DNA of 64,000 bases from Brachycybe producta (taxonomy: Eukaryota; Arthropoda; Diplopoda; Playtdesmida; Andrognathidae): assembly GCA_036925085.1 (NCBI GenBank), contig JAUPFP010000109.1:1-64000 (forward strand), written 5' to 3'. Both the position numbers and the translations under genes were made by a program. The notes under the pieces are model-generated. The model did no database searches. It was not told the origin of the DNA and was given only the letters and a program-made list of their open reading frames with translations. Numbering within the stretch: position 1 is the first letter of the stretch; each line of letters starts with the position of its first letter. Shown in pieces: positions 41,113-53,659 of the stretch.

Positions 41113-44100
41113 TGAAAGTGAAGTTGAAGTTGAAGTTGAAGTCAAGTTGAAGTTGAAGTTGAAGTTGAAGCTGAAGTCGAAATGGAAGTGGAAGTTGAAG
41201 TAAAAGTGGTAGTTGAAGTTGAAGTTGAAGTTAAAGTTGAAATTAAAGTTAAGGTTAAAGTGGAATTTGAATTTGAAGTTGAAGTTAAAGTTGAAGTTGA
41301 AGTTAAAGTTGAAGTTAAAATTAATGTTGAAGTTGAAGTTAAAGCAAAAGTTAAGTTGAAGTTAAAATTGAAGTCAAGTTGAAGTTGAAGTTGAAGTTGA
41401 AGTTGAAGTTCAAGTTGAATTTCAAGTTGAAATTCAAGTTGAAGTTGATGTTGAAGTTGAAATTGAAGTTGAAGTTGAAGTTGAAGTTAAAGTTGAAGTC
41501 GAAGTCGATGTTGAAGTGGAAGTTGAACTTGAAGTTGAAGTTAAAGTTGAAGTTAAAGTTAATGTTGAAGTTGAAGTTAAAGTAAAAGTTGAAGTTGAAG
41601 TTGAAGTTGAATTTGAAGTTGACGTTGAAGTTGAAGTTAAAGTGAAAGTTAAGTTGAAGTTGAAGTTGAGTCAAGTTGAAGTCAAGTTGAAGTTGAAGTT
41701 GAAGTTGAAGTTGAAGTTGAAGTTGAAGTGAAAGTTGATTTTGAAGTTGAAGTTGAAGTTGAAGTTGAAGTTGAAGTTGAAGTTGAAGTTGAAGTTGAAG
41801 TTGAAGTTGAAGTTGAAGTTGAAGTTGAAGTTGAAGTTAAAGTTGAAGTTGAAGTTGAAGTTAAAGTGAAAATGAAGTTGAAGTTGAAGTTGAAGTTGAA
41901 GTTAAAGTTGAAGTTGAAGTTAATGTCAAAGTTAAAGTTAAGTTGAAGTTGAAGTTGAAGTTAATGTCAAAGTTAAAGTTAAAGTTAAGTTGAAGTTGAA
42001 GTTGAAATTGAAGTTGAAGTTGAAGTTGAAGTCAAGTTGAAGTTGAAGTTGAAGTTGAAGTCGAAGTGGAAGTGGAAGTTGAAGTTGAAGTGGTAGTTGA
42101 AGTTGAAGTTGAAGTTAAAGTTGAAATTAAAGTTAAGGTTAAAGTGGAATTTGAATTTGAAGTTGAAGTTGAATTTGAAGTTGTAGTTGAATTTGAAGTT
42201 GAAGTTTTAGTTAAAGTTGAAGTTAATGTTGAAGTTGAAGTTAATGTCAAAGTTAAAGTTAAGTTGAAGTTGAAGTTGAAGTTAATGTCAAAGTTAAAGT
42301 TAAAGTTAAGTTGAAGTTGAAGTTGAAAGTGAAGTTGAAGTTGAAGTTGAAGTCAAGTTGAAGTTGAAGTTGAAGTTGAAGTTGAAGTTGAAGTCGAAAT
42401 GGAAGTGGAAGTTGAAGTAGAAGTGGTAGTTGAAGTTGAAGTTGAAGTTAAAGTTGAAATTAAAGTTAAGGTTAAAGTGGAATTAGAATTTGAAGTTGAA
42501 GTTGAATTTGAAGTTGTAGTTGAATTTGAAGTTGAAGTTTTAGTTAAAGTTGAAGTTAATGTTGAAGTTAATGTTCAAGTTGAAGTTCAAGTTGAAGTTC
42601 AAGTTGAAGTTGAAGTTGAAATTGAAGTTGAAGTTGATGTTGAAGTTAAAGTTGAAGTCGAAGTCGATGTTGAAGTGGAAGTTGAACTTGAAGTTGAAGT
42701 TAAAGTTGAAGTTAAAGTTAATGTTGAAGTTGAAGTTAAAGTAAAAGTTGAAGTTGAAGTTGAAGTTGAATTTGAAGTTGACGTTCAAGTCGAAGTCGAT
42801 GTTGAAGTAGAAGTTGAACTTGAAGTTGAAGTTAAAGTTGAAGTTAAAGTTATTGTTGAAGTTGAAGTTAAAGTAAAAGTTGAAGTTGAAGTTGAAGTTG
42901 AATTTGAAGTTGACGTTGAAGTTGAAGTTGAAGTTGAAGTTGAAGTTAAAGTGAAAGTTAAGTTGAAGTTGAAGTTGAAGTCAAGTTGAAGTCAAGTTGA
43001 AGTGGAAGTTGAAGTTGAAGTTGAAGTTGAAGTTGAATTTGATTTTGAAGTTGAAGTTGAAGTTGAAGTTGAAGTTGAAGTTGAAGTTGAAGTTGAAGTT
43101 AAAGTTGAAGTTGAAAATGAAGTTGAAGTTAAAGTTGAAGTTGAATTTAAAGTGAAAATGAAGTTGAAGTTGAAATTAAAGTCAAGTTGAAATTAAAGTT
43201 GAAGTTAAAGTTGAAGTTGAAGTTAATGTTGAAGTTGAAGTTAAAGTTAAAGTTAAAGGTGAAGTTGAAGTTGAAGTTGAAGTTGAAGTTGAAGTTGAAG
43301 TTGAAGTTCAAGTTGAAGTTCAAGTTGAAGTTCAAGTTGAAGTTCAAGTTGAAGTTCAAGTTGAAGTTGAAGTTGAAGTGGAATTTGAATTTGAAGTTGA
43401 AGTTGAAGTTGAAATTGAAGTTGAAGTTGATGTTGAAGTTAAAGTTGAAGTCGAAGTCGATGTTGAAGTGGAAGTTGAACTTGAAGTTGAAGTTAAAGTT
43501 GAAGTTAAAGTTAATGTTGAAGTTGAAGTTAAAGTAAAAGTTGAAGTTGAAGTTGAAGTTGAATTTGAAGTTGAAGTTGAAGTTGAAGTTAAAGTGAAAG
43601 TTAAGTTGAAGTTGAAGTTGAAGTCAAGTTGAAGTCAAGTTCAAGTTGAAGTTGAAGTTGAAGTTGAAGTTGAAGTTGAAGTTGAAGTTGAAGTTGATTT
43701 TGAAGTTGAAGTTGAAGTTGAAGTTGAAGTTGAAGTTGAAGTTGAAGTTGAAGTTGAAGTTGAAGTTGAAGTTGAAGTTAAAGTTGAAGTTGAAGTTAAG
43801 GTTAAAGTGGAATTTGAATTTGAAGTTGAAGTTGAATTTGAAGTTGTAGTTGAATTTGAAGTTGAAGTTTTAGTTAAAGTTGAAGTTAATGTTGAAGTTA
43901 ATGTTGAAGTTGAAATTGAAGTTAAAATTAAAGTCAAAGGTGAAGTTGATGTTGAAGTTGAAGTTAAAGTTGAAATTGAAGATAATGTCGAAGTTAAAGT
44001 TAAGTTGAAGTTGAAGTTGAAAGTGAAGTTGAAGTTGAAGTCAAGTTGAAGTTGAAGTTGAAGTTGAAGTTAAAGTTGAAGTTGAAGATAATGTCGAAGT

Positions 44101-44320
44101 TAAAGTTACGTTGAAGTTGAAGTTGAAGTTGAAGTTGAAGTTAATGTTGAAGTTAATGTTGAAGTTGAAGTTAAAGTAAAAGCTGAAGTTGAAGTTAAAG
44201 TTAAAGTTGAAGTTGAAGTTAAAGTTGAAGTTAAAATTAATGTTGAAGTTGAAATTAATGCAAAAGTTAAGTTGAAGTTAAAGTTGAAGTCAAGTTGAAG
44301 TTGAAGTTGAAGTTGAAGTT

Positions 44321-44898
44321 CAAGTTCAAGTTCAAGTCGAAGTCGATGTTGAAGTGGAAGTTGAAGTTGAAGTTGAAGTTAAAGTGAAAGTTAAGTTGAA
44401 GTTGAAGTTGAAGTCAAGTTGAAGTCAAGTTGAAGTTGAAGTTGAAGTTGAAGTTGAAGTTGAATTTGATTTTGAAGTTGAAATTGAAGTTGAAGTTCAA
44501 GTTGAAGTTGAAGTTGAAGTTGAAATTGAAGTTGTAGTTGATGTTGAAGTTAAAGTTGAAGTCGAAGTCGATGTTGAAGTGGAAGTTGAACTTGAAGTTG
44601 AAGTTAAAGTTGAAGTTAAAGTTAATGTTGAAGTTGAAGTTGAAGTTAAAGTTGAAGTCGAAGTCGATGTTGAAGTGGAAGTTGAACTTGAAGTTGAAGT
44701 TAAAGTTGAAGTTAAAGTTAATGTTGAAGTTGAAGTTAAAGTAAAAGTTGAAGTTGAAGTTGAAGTTGAAGTTGAAGTTGAAGTTGAAGTTGAAGTTGAA
44801 TTTGAAGTTGATGTTGAAGTTGTAGTTGAAGTTGAAGTTAAAGTGAAAGTTAAGTTAAAGTTGAAGTTAATGTTGAAGTTGAAGTTGAAGTTGAAGTT
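44321..44898 (+). repeat. 0.57-kb direct duplication, copy 1
   Basis: The copy starts with CAAGTTCAAGTTCAAGTCG and contains GAATTTGATTTTG, GTTGTAGTTGATG and an M1 whose 5' part is itself doubled (GTCGAAGTCG at 44561 and 44657, 96 bp apart). It ends near GTTAAGTTAAAGTTG. It has the double GTCAAG junction near 44414. Confidence 0.85.
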
Positions 44899-45445
44899 CA
44901 AGTTCAAGTTCAAGTCGAAGTCGATGTTGAAGTGGAAGTTGAAGTTGAAGTTGAAGTTAAAGTGAAAGTTAAGTTGAAGTTGAAGTTGAAGTCAAGTTGA
45001 AGTTGAAGTTGAAGTTGAAGTTGAAGTTGAATTTGATTTTGAAGTTGAAATTGAAGTTGAAGTTCAAGTTGAAGTTGAAGTTGAAGTTGAAATTGAAGTT
45101 GTAGTTGATGTTGAAGTTAAAGTTGAAGTCGAAGTCGATGTTGAAGTGGAAGTTGAACTTGAAGTTGAAGTTAAAGTTGAAGTTAAAGTTAATGTTGAAG
45201 TTGAAGTTGAAGTTAAAGTTGAAGTCGAAGTCGATGTTGAAGTGGAAGTTGAACTTGAAGTTGAAGTTAAAGTTGAAGTTAAAGTTAATGTTGAAGTTGA
45301 AGTTAAAGTAAAAGTTGAAGTTGAAGTTGAAGTTGAAGTTGAAGTTGAAGTTGAAGTTGAAGTTGAATTTGAAGTTGATGTTGAAGTTGTAGTTGAAGTT
45401 GAAGTTAAAGTGAAAGTTAAGTTGAAGTTGAAGTTGAAGTCAAGT
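44899..45445 (+). repeat. 0.57-kb direct duplication, copy 2
   Basis: This copy has the same order and the same doubled M1 start as the preceding copy, at an offset of 578 before the junction and 567 after it. The 11-bp difference arises because this copy has one GTCAAG junction where copy 1 has two. Confidence 0.85.
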
Positions 45446-48400
45446 TGAAGTCAAGTTGAAGTTGAAGTTGAAGTTGAAGTTGAAGTTGTAGTTGAATTTG
45501 AAGTTGAAGATTTAGTTAAAGTTGAAGTTAATGTTGAAGTTGAAATTGAAGTTAAAATTAAAGTTAAAGGTGAAGTTGATGTTGAAGTTGAAATTAAAGT
45601 TGAAATTGAAGATAATGTCGAAGTTAAAGTTAAGTTGAAGTTGAAGTTGAAAGTGAAGTTGAAGTTGAAGTTGAAGTTGAAGTTGAAGTTCAAGTTGAAG
45701 TTCAAGTTGAAGTTCAAGTTGAAGTTCAAGTTGAAGTTCAAGTTGAAGTTGAAGTTGAAGTTGAAGTTGAAATTGAAGTTGAAGTTGATGTTGAACTTGA
45801 AGTTGAAGTTAAAGTTGAAGTTAAAGTTGAAGTTAAAGTTAATGTTGAAGTTGAAGTTAAAGTAAAAGTTGAAGTTGAAGTTGAAGTTGAAGTTGAAATT
45901 GAAGTTGATGTTGAAGTTGAAGTTGAAGTTGAAGTTAAAGTGAAAGTTAAGTTGAAGTTGAAGTTGAAGTCAAGTTGAAGTTGAAGTTGAAGTTGAAGTT
46001 GAAGTTGAAATTGAAGTTGATGTTGAAGTTGAACTTGAAGTTGAAGTTAAAGTTGAAGTTAAAGTTAATGTTGAAGTTGAAGTTAAAGTAAAAGTTGAAG
46101 TTGAAGTTGAAGTTGATGTTGAAGTTGAAGTTGAAGTTGAAGTTAAAGTGAAAGTTAAGTTGAAGTTGAAGTTGAAGTCAAGTTGAAGTCAAGTTGAAGT
46201 TGAAGTTGAAGTTGAAGTTGAAGTTGAAGTTGAAGTTGATTTTGAAGTTGAAGTTGAAGTTAAAGTTGAAGTTGAAGTTGAAGTCAAGTTGAAGTCAAGT
46301 TGAAGTTGAAGTTGAAGTTGAAGTTGAAGTTAAAGTTGAAGTTGAAGTTAAAGTGAAAATGAAGTTGAAGTTGAAGTTGAAGTTGAAGTTAAAGTTGAAG
46401 TTGAAGTTAAAGTTGAAGTTGAAGATAATGTCAAAGTTAAAGTTACGTTGAAGTTGAAGTTGAAAGTGAAGTTGAAGTTGAAGTCAAATTGATGTTGAAG
46501 TTAAGTTAAAATTGAAGTTAAAGTTAATGTTGAAGTTGAAGTTAAAGTAAAAGGTGAAGTTGAAGATGATGTTGAAGTTGAAGTTGAAGTTGAAGTTGAA
46601 GTTGAAGTTGAAGTTAATGTTGAAGTTGAAGTTAAAGTAAAAGCTGAAGTTGAAGTTGAAGTTAAAGTTGAAGTTGAAGTTAAAGTTGAAGTTAAAATTA
46701 ATGTTGAAGTTGAAGTTAAAGCAAAAGTTAAGTTGAAGTTAAAATTGAAGTCAAGTTGAAGTTGAAGTTGAAGTTGAAGTTGAAGTTCAAGTTGAATTTC
46801 AAGTTGAAGTTCAAGTTGAAGTTGATGTTGAAGTTGAAATTGAAGTTGAAGTTGAAGTTGAAGTTAAAGTTGAAGTCGAAGTCGATGTTGAAGTGGAAGT
46901 TGAACTTGAAGTTGAAGTTGAACTTGAAGTTGAAGTTAAAGTTGAAGTTAAAGTTAATGTTGAAGTTGAAGTTAAAGTAGAAGTTGATGTTGAAGTTGAA
47001 GTTGAATTTGAAGTTGACGTTGAAGTTGAAGTTGAAGTTGAAGTTAAAGTGAAAGTTAAGTTGAAGTTGAAGTTGAAGTCAAGTTGAAGTCAAGTTGAAG
47101 TTGAAGTTGAAGTTGAAGTTGAAGTTGAAGTTGAAGTTGAAGTTAAAGTTGAAGTTAAAGTGAAAGTTAAGTTGAAGTTGAAGTTGAAGTCAAGTTGAAG
47201 TCAAGTTGAAGTTGAAGTTGAAGTTGAAGTTGAAGTTGAAGTTAAAGTTGAAGTTAAAGTTATTGTTGAAGTTGAAGTTAAAGTAAAAGTTGAAGTTATA
47301 GTTGAAGTTGAATTTGAAGTTGACGTTGAAGTTGAAGTTGAAGTTGAAGTTGAAGTTAAAGTGAAAGTTAAGTTGAAGTTGAAGTTGAAGTCAAGTTGAA
47401 GTCAAGTTGAAGTTGAAGTTGAAGTTGAAGTTGAATTTGATTTTGAAGTTGAAATTGAAGTTGAAGTTCAAGTTGAAGTTGAAGTTGAAGTTGAAATTGA
47501 AGTTGTAGTTGATGTTGAAGTTAAAGTTGAAGTCGAAGTCGATGTTGAAGTGGAAGTTGAACTTGAAGTTGAAGTTAAAGTTGAAGTTAAAGTTAATGTC
47601 GAAGTTGAAGTTAAAGTAAAAGTTGAAGTTGAAGTTGAAGTTGAAGTTGAAGTTGAAGTTGAATTTGAAGTTGATGTTGAAGTTGAAGTTGAAGTTGAAG
47701 TTGAAGTTAAAGTGAAAGTTAAGTTGAAGTTGAAGTTGAAGTCAAGTTGAAGTCAAGTTGAAGTTGAAGTTGAAGTTGAAGTTGAAGTTGAAGTTGAAGT
47801 TGATTTTGAAGTTGAAGTTGAAGTTGAAGTTGAAGTTGAAGTTGAAGTTGAAGTTGAAGTTGAAGTTGAAGTTGAAGTTGAAGTTGAAGTTAAAGTTGAA
47901 GTTGAAGTTAAAGTGAAAATGAAGTTGAAGTTGAAGTTGAAGTTGAAGTTAAAGTTGAAGTTGAAGTTAATGTCAAAGTTAAAGTTAAGTTGAAGTTGAA
48001 GTTGAAGTTAATGTCAAAGTTAAAGTTAAAGTTAAGTTGAAGTTGAAGTTGAAAGTGAAGTTGAAGTTGAAGTTGAAGTCAAGTTGAAGTTGAAGTTGAA
48101 GTTGAAGTTGAAGTTGAAGTCGAAATGGAAGTGGAAGTTGAAGTAGAAGTGGTAGTTGAAGTTGAAGTTGAAGTTAAAGTTGAAATTAAAGTTAAGGTTA
48201 AAGTGGAATTTGAATTTGAAGTTGAAGTTGAATTTGAAGTTGTAGTTGAATTTGAAGTTGAAGATTTAGTTAAAGTTGAAGTTAATGTTGAAGTTAATGT
48301 TGAAGTTGAAATTGAAGTTAAAATTAAAGTTAAAGGTGAAGTTGATGTTGAAGTTGAAGTTAAAGTTGAAATTGAAGATAATGTCGAAGTTAAAGTTAAG

Positions 48401-49487
48401 TTGAAGTTGAAGTTGAAAGTGAAGTTGAAGTTGAAGTTGAAGTTGAAGTTGAAGTTCAAGTTGAAGTTCAAGTTGAAGTTCAAGTTGAAGTTCAAGTTGA
48501 AGTTGAAGTTGAAGTTGAAGTTGAAGTTGAAGTTGAAATTGAAGTTGAAGTTGATGTTGAACTTGAAGTTGAAGTTAAAGTTGAAGTTAAAGTTAATGTT
48601 GAAGTTGAAGTTAAAGTAAAAGTTGAAGTTGAAGTTGAAGTTGAAGTTGAAATTGAAGTTGATGTTGAAGTTGAAGTTGAAGTTAAAGTGAAAGTTAAGT
48701 TGAAGTTGAAGTTGAAGTCAAGTTGAAGTTGAAGTTGAAGTTGAAGTTGAAATTGAAGTTGATGTTGAAGTTGAACTTGAAGTTGAAGTTAAAGTTGAAG
48801 TTAAAGTTAATGTTGAAGTTGAAGTTAAAGTAAAAGTTGAAGTTGAAGTTGAAGTTGATGTTGAAGTTGAAGTTGAAGTTGAAGTTAAAGTGAAAGTTAA
48901 GTTGAAGTTGAAGTTGAAGTCAAGTTGAAGTCAAGTTGAAGTTGAAGTTGAAGTTGAAGTTGAAGTTGAAGTTGAAGTTGAAGTTAATGTTGAAGTTGAA
49001 GTTAAAGTAAAAGCTGAAGTTGAAGTTGAAGTTAAAGTTGAAGTTGAAGTTAAAGTTGAAGTTAAAATTAATGTTGAAGTTGAAGTTAAAGCAAAAGTTA
49101 AGTTGAAGTTAAAATTGAAGTCAAGTTGAAGTTGAAGTTGAAGTTCAAGTTGAAGTTCAAGTTGAATTTCAAGTTGAAGTTCAAGTTGAAGTTGATGTTG
49201 AAGTTGAAATTGAAGTTGAAGTTGAAGTTGAAGTTAAAGTTGAAGTCGAAGTCGATGTTGAAGTGGAAGTTGAACTTGAAGTTGAAGTTAAAGTTGAAGT
49301 TAAAGTTAATGTTGAAGTTGAAGTTAAAGTAAAAGTTGAAGTTGAAGTTGAAGTTGAATTTGAAGTTGACATTGAAGTTGAAGTTGAAGTTGAAGTTAAA
49401 GTGAAAGTTAAGTTGAAGTTGAAGTTGAAGTCAAGTTGAAGTCAAGTTGAAGTTGAAGTTGAAGTTGAAGTTGAAGTTGAAGTTGAA

Positions 49488-52400
49488 GTTAAAGTGAAAG
49501 TTAAGTTGAAGTTGAAGTTGAAGTCAAGTTGAAGTCAAGTTGAAGTTGAAGTTGAAGTTGAAGTTGAAGTTGAAGTTGAAGTTGAAGTTGAAGTTGAAGT
49601 TGAAGTTGAAGTGGAAGTTGATTTTGAAGTTGAAGTTGAAGTTGATGTTGAAGTTGAAGTTGAAGTTGAAGTTGAAGTTGAAGTTGAAGTTGAAGTTAAA
49701 GTTGAAGTTGAAGTTAAAGTGAAAATGAAGTTGAAGTTGAAGTTGAAGTTAAAGTTGAAGTTGAAGTTAATGTCAAAGTTAAAGTTAAGTTGAAGTTGAA
49801 GTTGAAGTTAATGTCAAAGTTAAAGTTAAAGTTAAGTTGAAGTTGAAGTTGAAAGTGAAGTTGAAGTTGAAGTTGAAGTCAAGTTGAAGTTGAAGTTGAA
49901 GTTGAAGTCGAAGTGGAAGTGGAAGTTGAAGTTGAAGTGGTAGTTGAAGTTGAAGTTGAAGTTAAAGCTGAAATTAAAGTTAAGGTTAAAGTGGAATTTG
50001 AATTTGAAGTTGAAGTTGAATTTGAAGTTGTAGTTGAATTTGAAGTTGAAGTTTTAGTTAAAGTTGAAGTTAATGTTGAAGTTGAAGTTAATGTCAAAGT
50101 TAAAGTTAAGTTGAAGTTGAAGTTGAAGTTAATGTCAAAGTTAAAGTTAAAGTTAAGTTGAAGTTGAAGTTGAAAGTGAAGTTGAAGTTGAAGTTGAAGT
50201 CAAGTTGAAGTTGAAGTTGAAGTTGAAGTTGAAGTTGAAGTCGAAATGGAAGTGGAAGTTGAAGTAGAAGTGGTAGTTGAAGTTGAAGTTGAAATTAAAG
50301 TTGAAATTAAAGTTAAGGTTAAAGTGGAATTTGAATTTGAAGTTGAAGTTGAATTTGAAGTTGTAATTGAATTTGAAGTTGAAGTTTTAGTTAAAGTTGA
50401 AGTTAATGTTGAAGTTAATGTTGAAGTTGAAATTGAAGTTAAAATTAAAGTTAAAGGTGAAGTTGATGTTGATGTTGAAGTTAAAGTTGAAATTGAAGAT
50501 AATGTCGAAGTTAAAGTTAAGTTGAAGTTGAAGTTGAAAGTGAAGTTGAAGTTGAAGTTGAAGTTGAAGTTGAAGTTGAAGTTGAAGTTGAAGTTGAAGT
50601 TCAAGTTGAAGTTCAAGTTGAAGTTCAAGTTGAAGTTGAAGTTGAAGTTGAAATTGAAGTTGAAGTTGATGTTGAAGTTAAAGTTGAAGTCGAAGTCGAT
50701 GTTGAAGTGGAAGTTGAACTTGAAGTTGAAGTTAAAGTTGAAGTTAAAGTTAATGTTGAAGTTGAAGTTAAAGTAAAAGTTGAAGTTGAAGTTGAAGTTG
50801 AAGTTGAAATTGAAGTTGATGTTGATGTTGAAGTTGAAGTTGAAGTTGAAGTTAAAGTGAAAGTTAAGTTGAAGTTTAAGTTGAAGTCAAGTTGAAGTCA
50901 AGTTGAAGTTGAAGTTGAAGTTGAAGTTGATTTTGAAGTTGAAGTTGACGTTGAAGTTGAAGTTGAAGTTGAAGTTGAAGTTGAAGTTGAAGTTGAAGTT
51001 GAAGTTGAAGTTGAAGTTGAAGTTAAAGTTGAAGTTGAAGTTAAAGTGAAAATGAAGTTGAAGTTGAAGTTGAAGTTGAAGTTAAAGTTGAAGTTGAAGT
51101 TAATGCCAAAGTTAAAGTTAAGTTGAAGTTGAAGTTGAAGTTAATGTCAAAGTTAAAGTTAAAGTTAAGTTGAAGTTGAAGTTGAAAGTGAAGTTGAAGT
51201 TGAAGTTGAAGTCAAGTTGAAGTTGAAGTTGAAGTTGAAGTTGAAATGGAAGTGGAAGTTGAAGTAGAAGTGGTAGTTGAAGTTGAAGTTGAAGTTAAAG
51301 TTGAAATTAAAGTTAAGGTTAAAGTGGAATTTGAATTTGAAGTTGAAGTTGAATTTGAAGTTGTAGTTGAATTTGAAGTTGAAGTTTTAGTTAAAGTTGA
51401 AGTTAATGTTGAAGTTAATGTTGAAGTTAAAATTGAAGTTAAAATTAAAGTTAAAGGTGAAGTTGATGCTGAAGTTGAAGTTAAAGTTGAAATTGAAGAT
51501 AATGTCGAAGTTAAAGTTAAGTTGAAGTTGAAGTTGAAAGTGAAGTTGAAGTTGAAGTCAAGTTGAAGTTGAAGTTGAAGTTGAAGTTAAAGTTGAAGTT
51601 GAAGATAATGTCGAAGTTAAAGTTACGTTGAAGTTGAAGTTGAAAGTGAAATTGAAGTTGAAGTCAAATTGATGTTGAAGTTAAGTTAAAATTGAAGTTA
51701 AAGTTAATGTTGAAGTTGAAGTTAAAGTAAAAGGTGAAGTTGAAGATGATGTTGAAGTTGAAGTTGAAGTTGAAGTTGAAGTTAATGTTGAAGTTGAAGT
51801 TAAAGTAAAAGCTGAAGTTGAAGTTGAAGTTAAAGTTGAAGTTGAAGTTAAAGTTGAAGTTAAAATTAATGTTGAAGTTGAAGTTAAAGCAAAAGTTAAG
51901 TTGAAGTTAAAATTGAAGTCAAGTTGAAGTTGAAGTTGAAGTTCAAGTTGAAGTTCAAGTTGAATTTCAAGTTGAAGTTCAAGTTGAAGTTGATGTTGAA
52001 GTTGAAATTGAAGTTGAAGTTGAAGTTGAAGTTAAAGTTGAAGTCGAAGTCGATGTTGAAGTGGAAGTTGAACTTGACGTTGAAGTTAAAGTTGAAGTTA
52101 AAGTTAATGTTGAAGTTGAAGTTAAAGTAAAAGTTGAAGTTGAAGTTGAATTTGAAGTTGACGTTGAAGTTGAAGTTGAAGTTGAAGTTAAAGTGAAAGT
52201 TAAGTTGAAGTTGAAGTTGAAGTCAAGTTGAAGTCAAGTTGAAGTTGAAGTTGAAGTTGAAGTTGAAGTTGAAGTTGAAGTTGAAGTTGAAGTGGAAGTT
52301 GATTTTGAAGTTGAAGTTGAAGTTGAAGTTGAAGTTGAAGTTGAAGTTGAAGTTGAAGTTGAAGTTGAAGTTGAAGATGAAGTTGAAGTTAAAGTTGAAG

Positions 52401-53659
52401 TTGAAGTTAAAGTGAAAATGAAGTTGAAGTTGAAGTTGAAGTTGAAGTTGAAGTTGACGTTGAAGTTGAAGTTGAAGTTGAAGTTAAAGTGAAAGTTAAG
52501 TTGAAGTTGAAGTTGAAGTCAAGTTGAAGTCAAGTTGAAGTTGAAGTTGAAGTTGAAGTTGAAGTCAAGTTGAAGTTGACATTGAAGTTGAAGTTAATGT
52601 CAAAGTTAAAGTTAAGTTGAAGTTGAAGTTGAAGTTAATGTCAAAGTTAAAGTTAAAGTTAAGTTGAAGTTGAAGTTGAAAGTGAAGTTGAAGTTGAAGT
52701 TGAAGTCAAGTTGAAGTTGAAGTTGAAGTTGAAGTCGAAGTCTAAGTGGAAGTTGAAGTTGAAGTGGTAGTTGAAGTTGAAGTTGAAGTTAAAGTTGAAG
52801 TCGAAGTCGATGTTGAAGTGGAAGTTGAACTTGAAGTTGAAGTTAAAGTTGAAGTTAAAGTTAATGTTGAAGTTGAAGTTAAAGTAAAAGTTGAAGTTGA
52901 AGTTGAAGTTGACGTTGAAGTTGAAGTTGAAGTTGAAGTTAAAGTGAAAGTTAAGTTGAAGTTGAAGTTGAAGTCAAGTTGAAGTCAAGTTGAAGTTGAA
53001 GTTGAAGTTGAAGTTGAAGTTGAAGTTGAAGTTGAAGTTGAAGTTGAAGTTAAAGTTGAAGTTAAAGTGAAAGTTAAGTTGAAGTTGAAGTTGAAGTCAA
53101 GTTGAAGTCAAGTTGAAGTTGAAGTTGAAGTTGAAGTTGAAGTTGAAGTTGAAGTTGAAGTTGAAGTTGAAGTGGAAGTTGATTTTGAAGTTGAAGTTGA
53201 AGTTGATGTTGAAGTTGAAGTTGAAGTTGAAGTTGAAGTTGAAGTTGAAGTTTAAGTTGAAGTTGAAGTTGAAGTTGAAGTTGAAGTTGAAGTTAAAGTT
53301 GAAGTTGAAGTTAAAGTGAAAATGAAGTTGAAGTTGAAGTTGAAGTTAAAGTTGAAGTTGAAGTTAATGTCAAAGTTAAAGTTAAGTTGAAGTTGAAGTT
53401 GAAGTTAATGTCAAAGTTAAAGTTAAAGTTAAGTTGAAGTTGAAAGTGAAGTTGAAGTTGAAGTTGAAGTCAAGTTGAAGTTGAAGTTGAAGTTGAAGTC
53501 GAAGTGGAAGTGGAAGTTGAAGTTGAAGTGGTAGTTGAAGTTGAAGTTGAAGTTAAAGTTGAAATTAAAGTTAAGGTTAAAGTGGAATTTGAATTTGAAG
53601 TTGAAGTTGAATTTGAAGTTGTAGTTGAATTTGAAGTTGAAGTTTTAGTTAAAGTTGAA
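49488..53659 (+). repeat. G unit copy 1, 4.17 kb
   Basis: The unit contains M6, an M2 with GTTAAAGCTGAAATTAAAG, an M2 with GAAATTAAAG and GTTGTAATTG, M1 ending GAAGTTTAAGTTG, M6 with GTTGACG, a further M2 with GATGCTGAAG, GTTACGTTG, GTCAAATTGATGTTG, M1 with GAACTTGACG, M6 and two more M1/M6 sets. It ends in a truncated M2 (53499) joined to an M1 tail. A private change, GTCTAAGTGG, lies near 52740, where copy 2 has GTGGAAGTGG. Confidence 0.9.

Larger units (their letters stand above)
41113..49487 (+). repeat. Zone F: mosaic of modules
   Basis: No gene is present. M2 copies start near 41178 (internally shortened), 42060, 42393, 43807 and 48120. At 42399-42989 an M2 start is fused to two M1 modules without the usual junction, leaving the longest junction-free stretch here. 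Segments about 45485-46190 and about 48245-48930 match at an offset of about 2.75 kb, sharing GAAGATTTAG and GATGTTGAACTTG. Segments about 46585-47090 and about 48970-49440 match at about 2.37 kb. GTCAAATTGATGTTG at 46483 also occurs at 51663 and 55859, linking this zone to the G units. A single-base loss (GTTGAGTCAAG) occurs near 41669. Confidence 0.8.
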
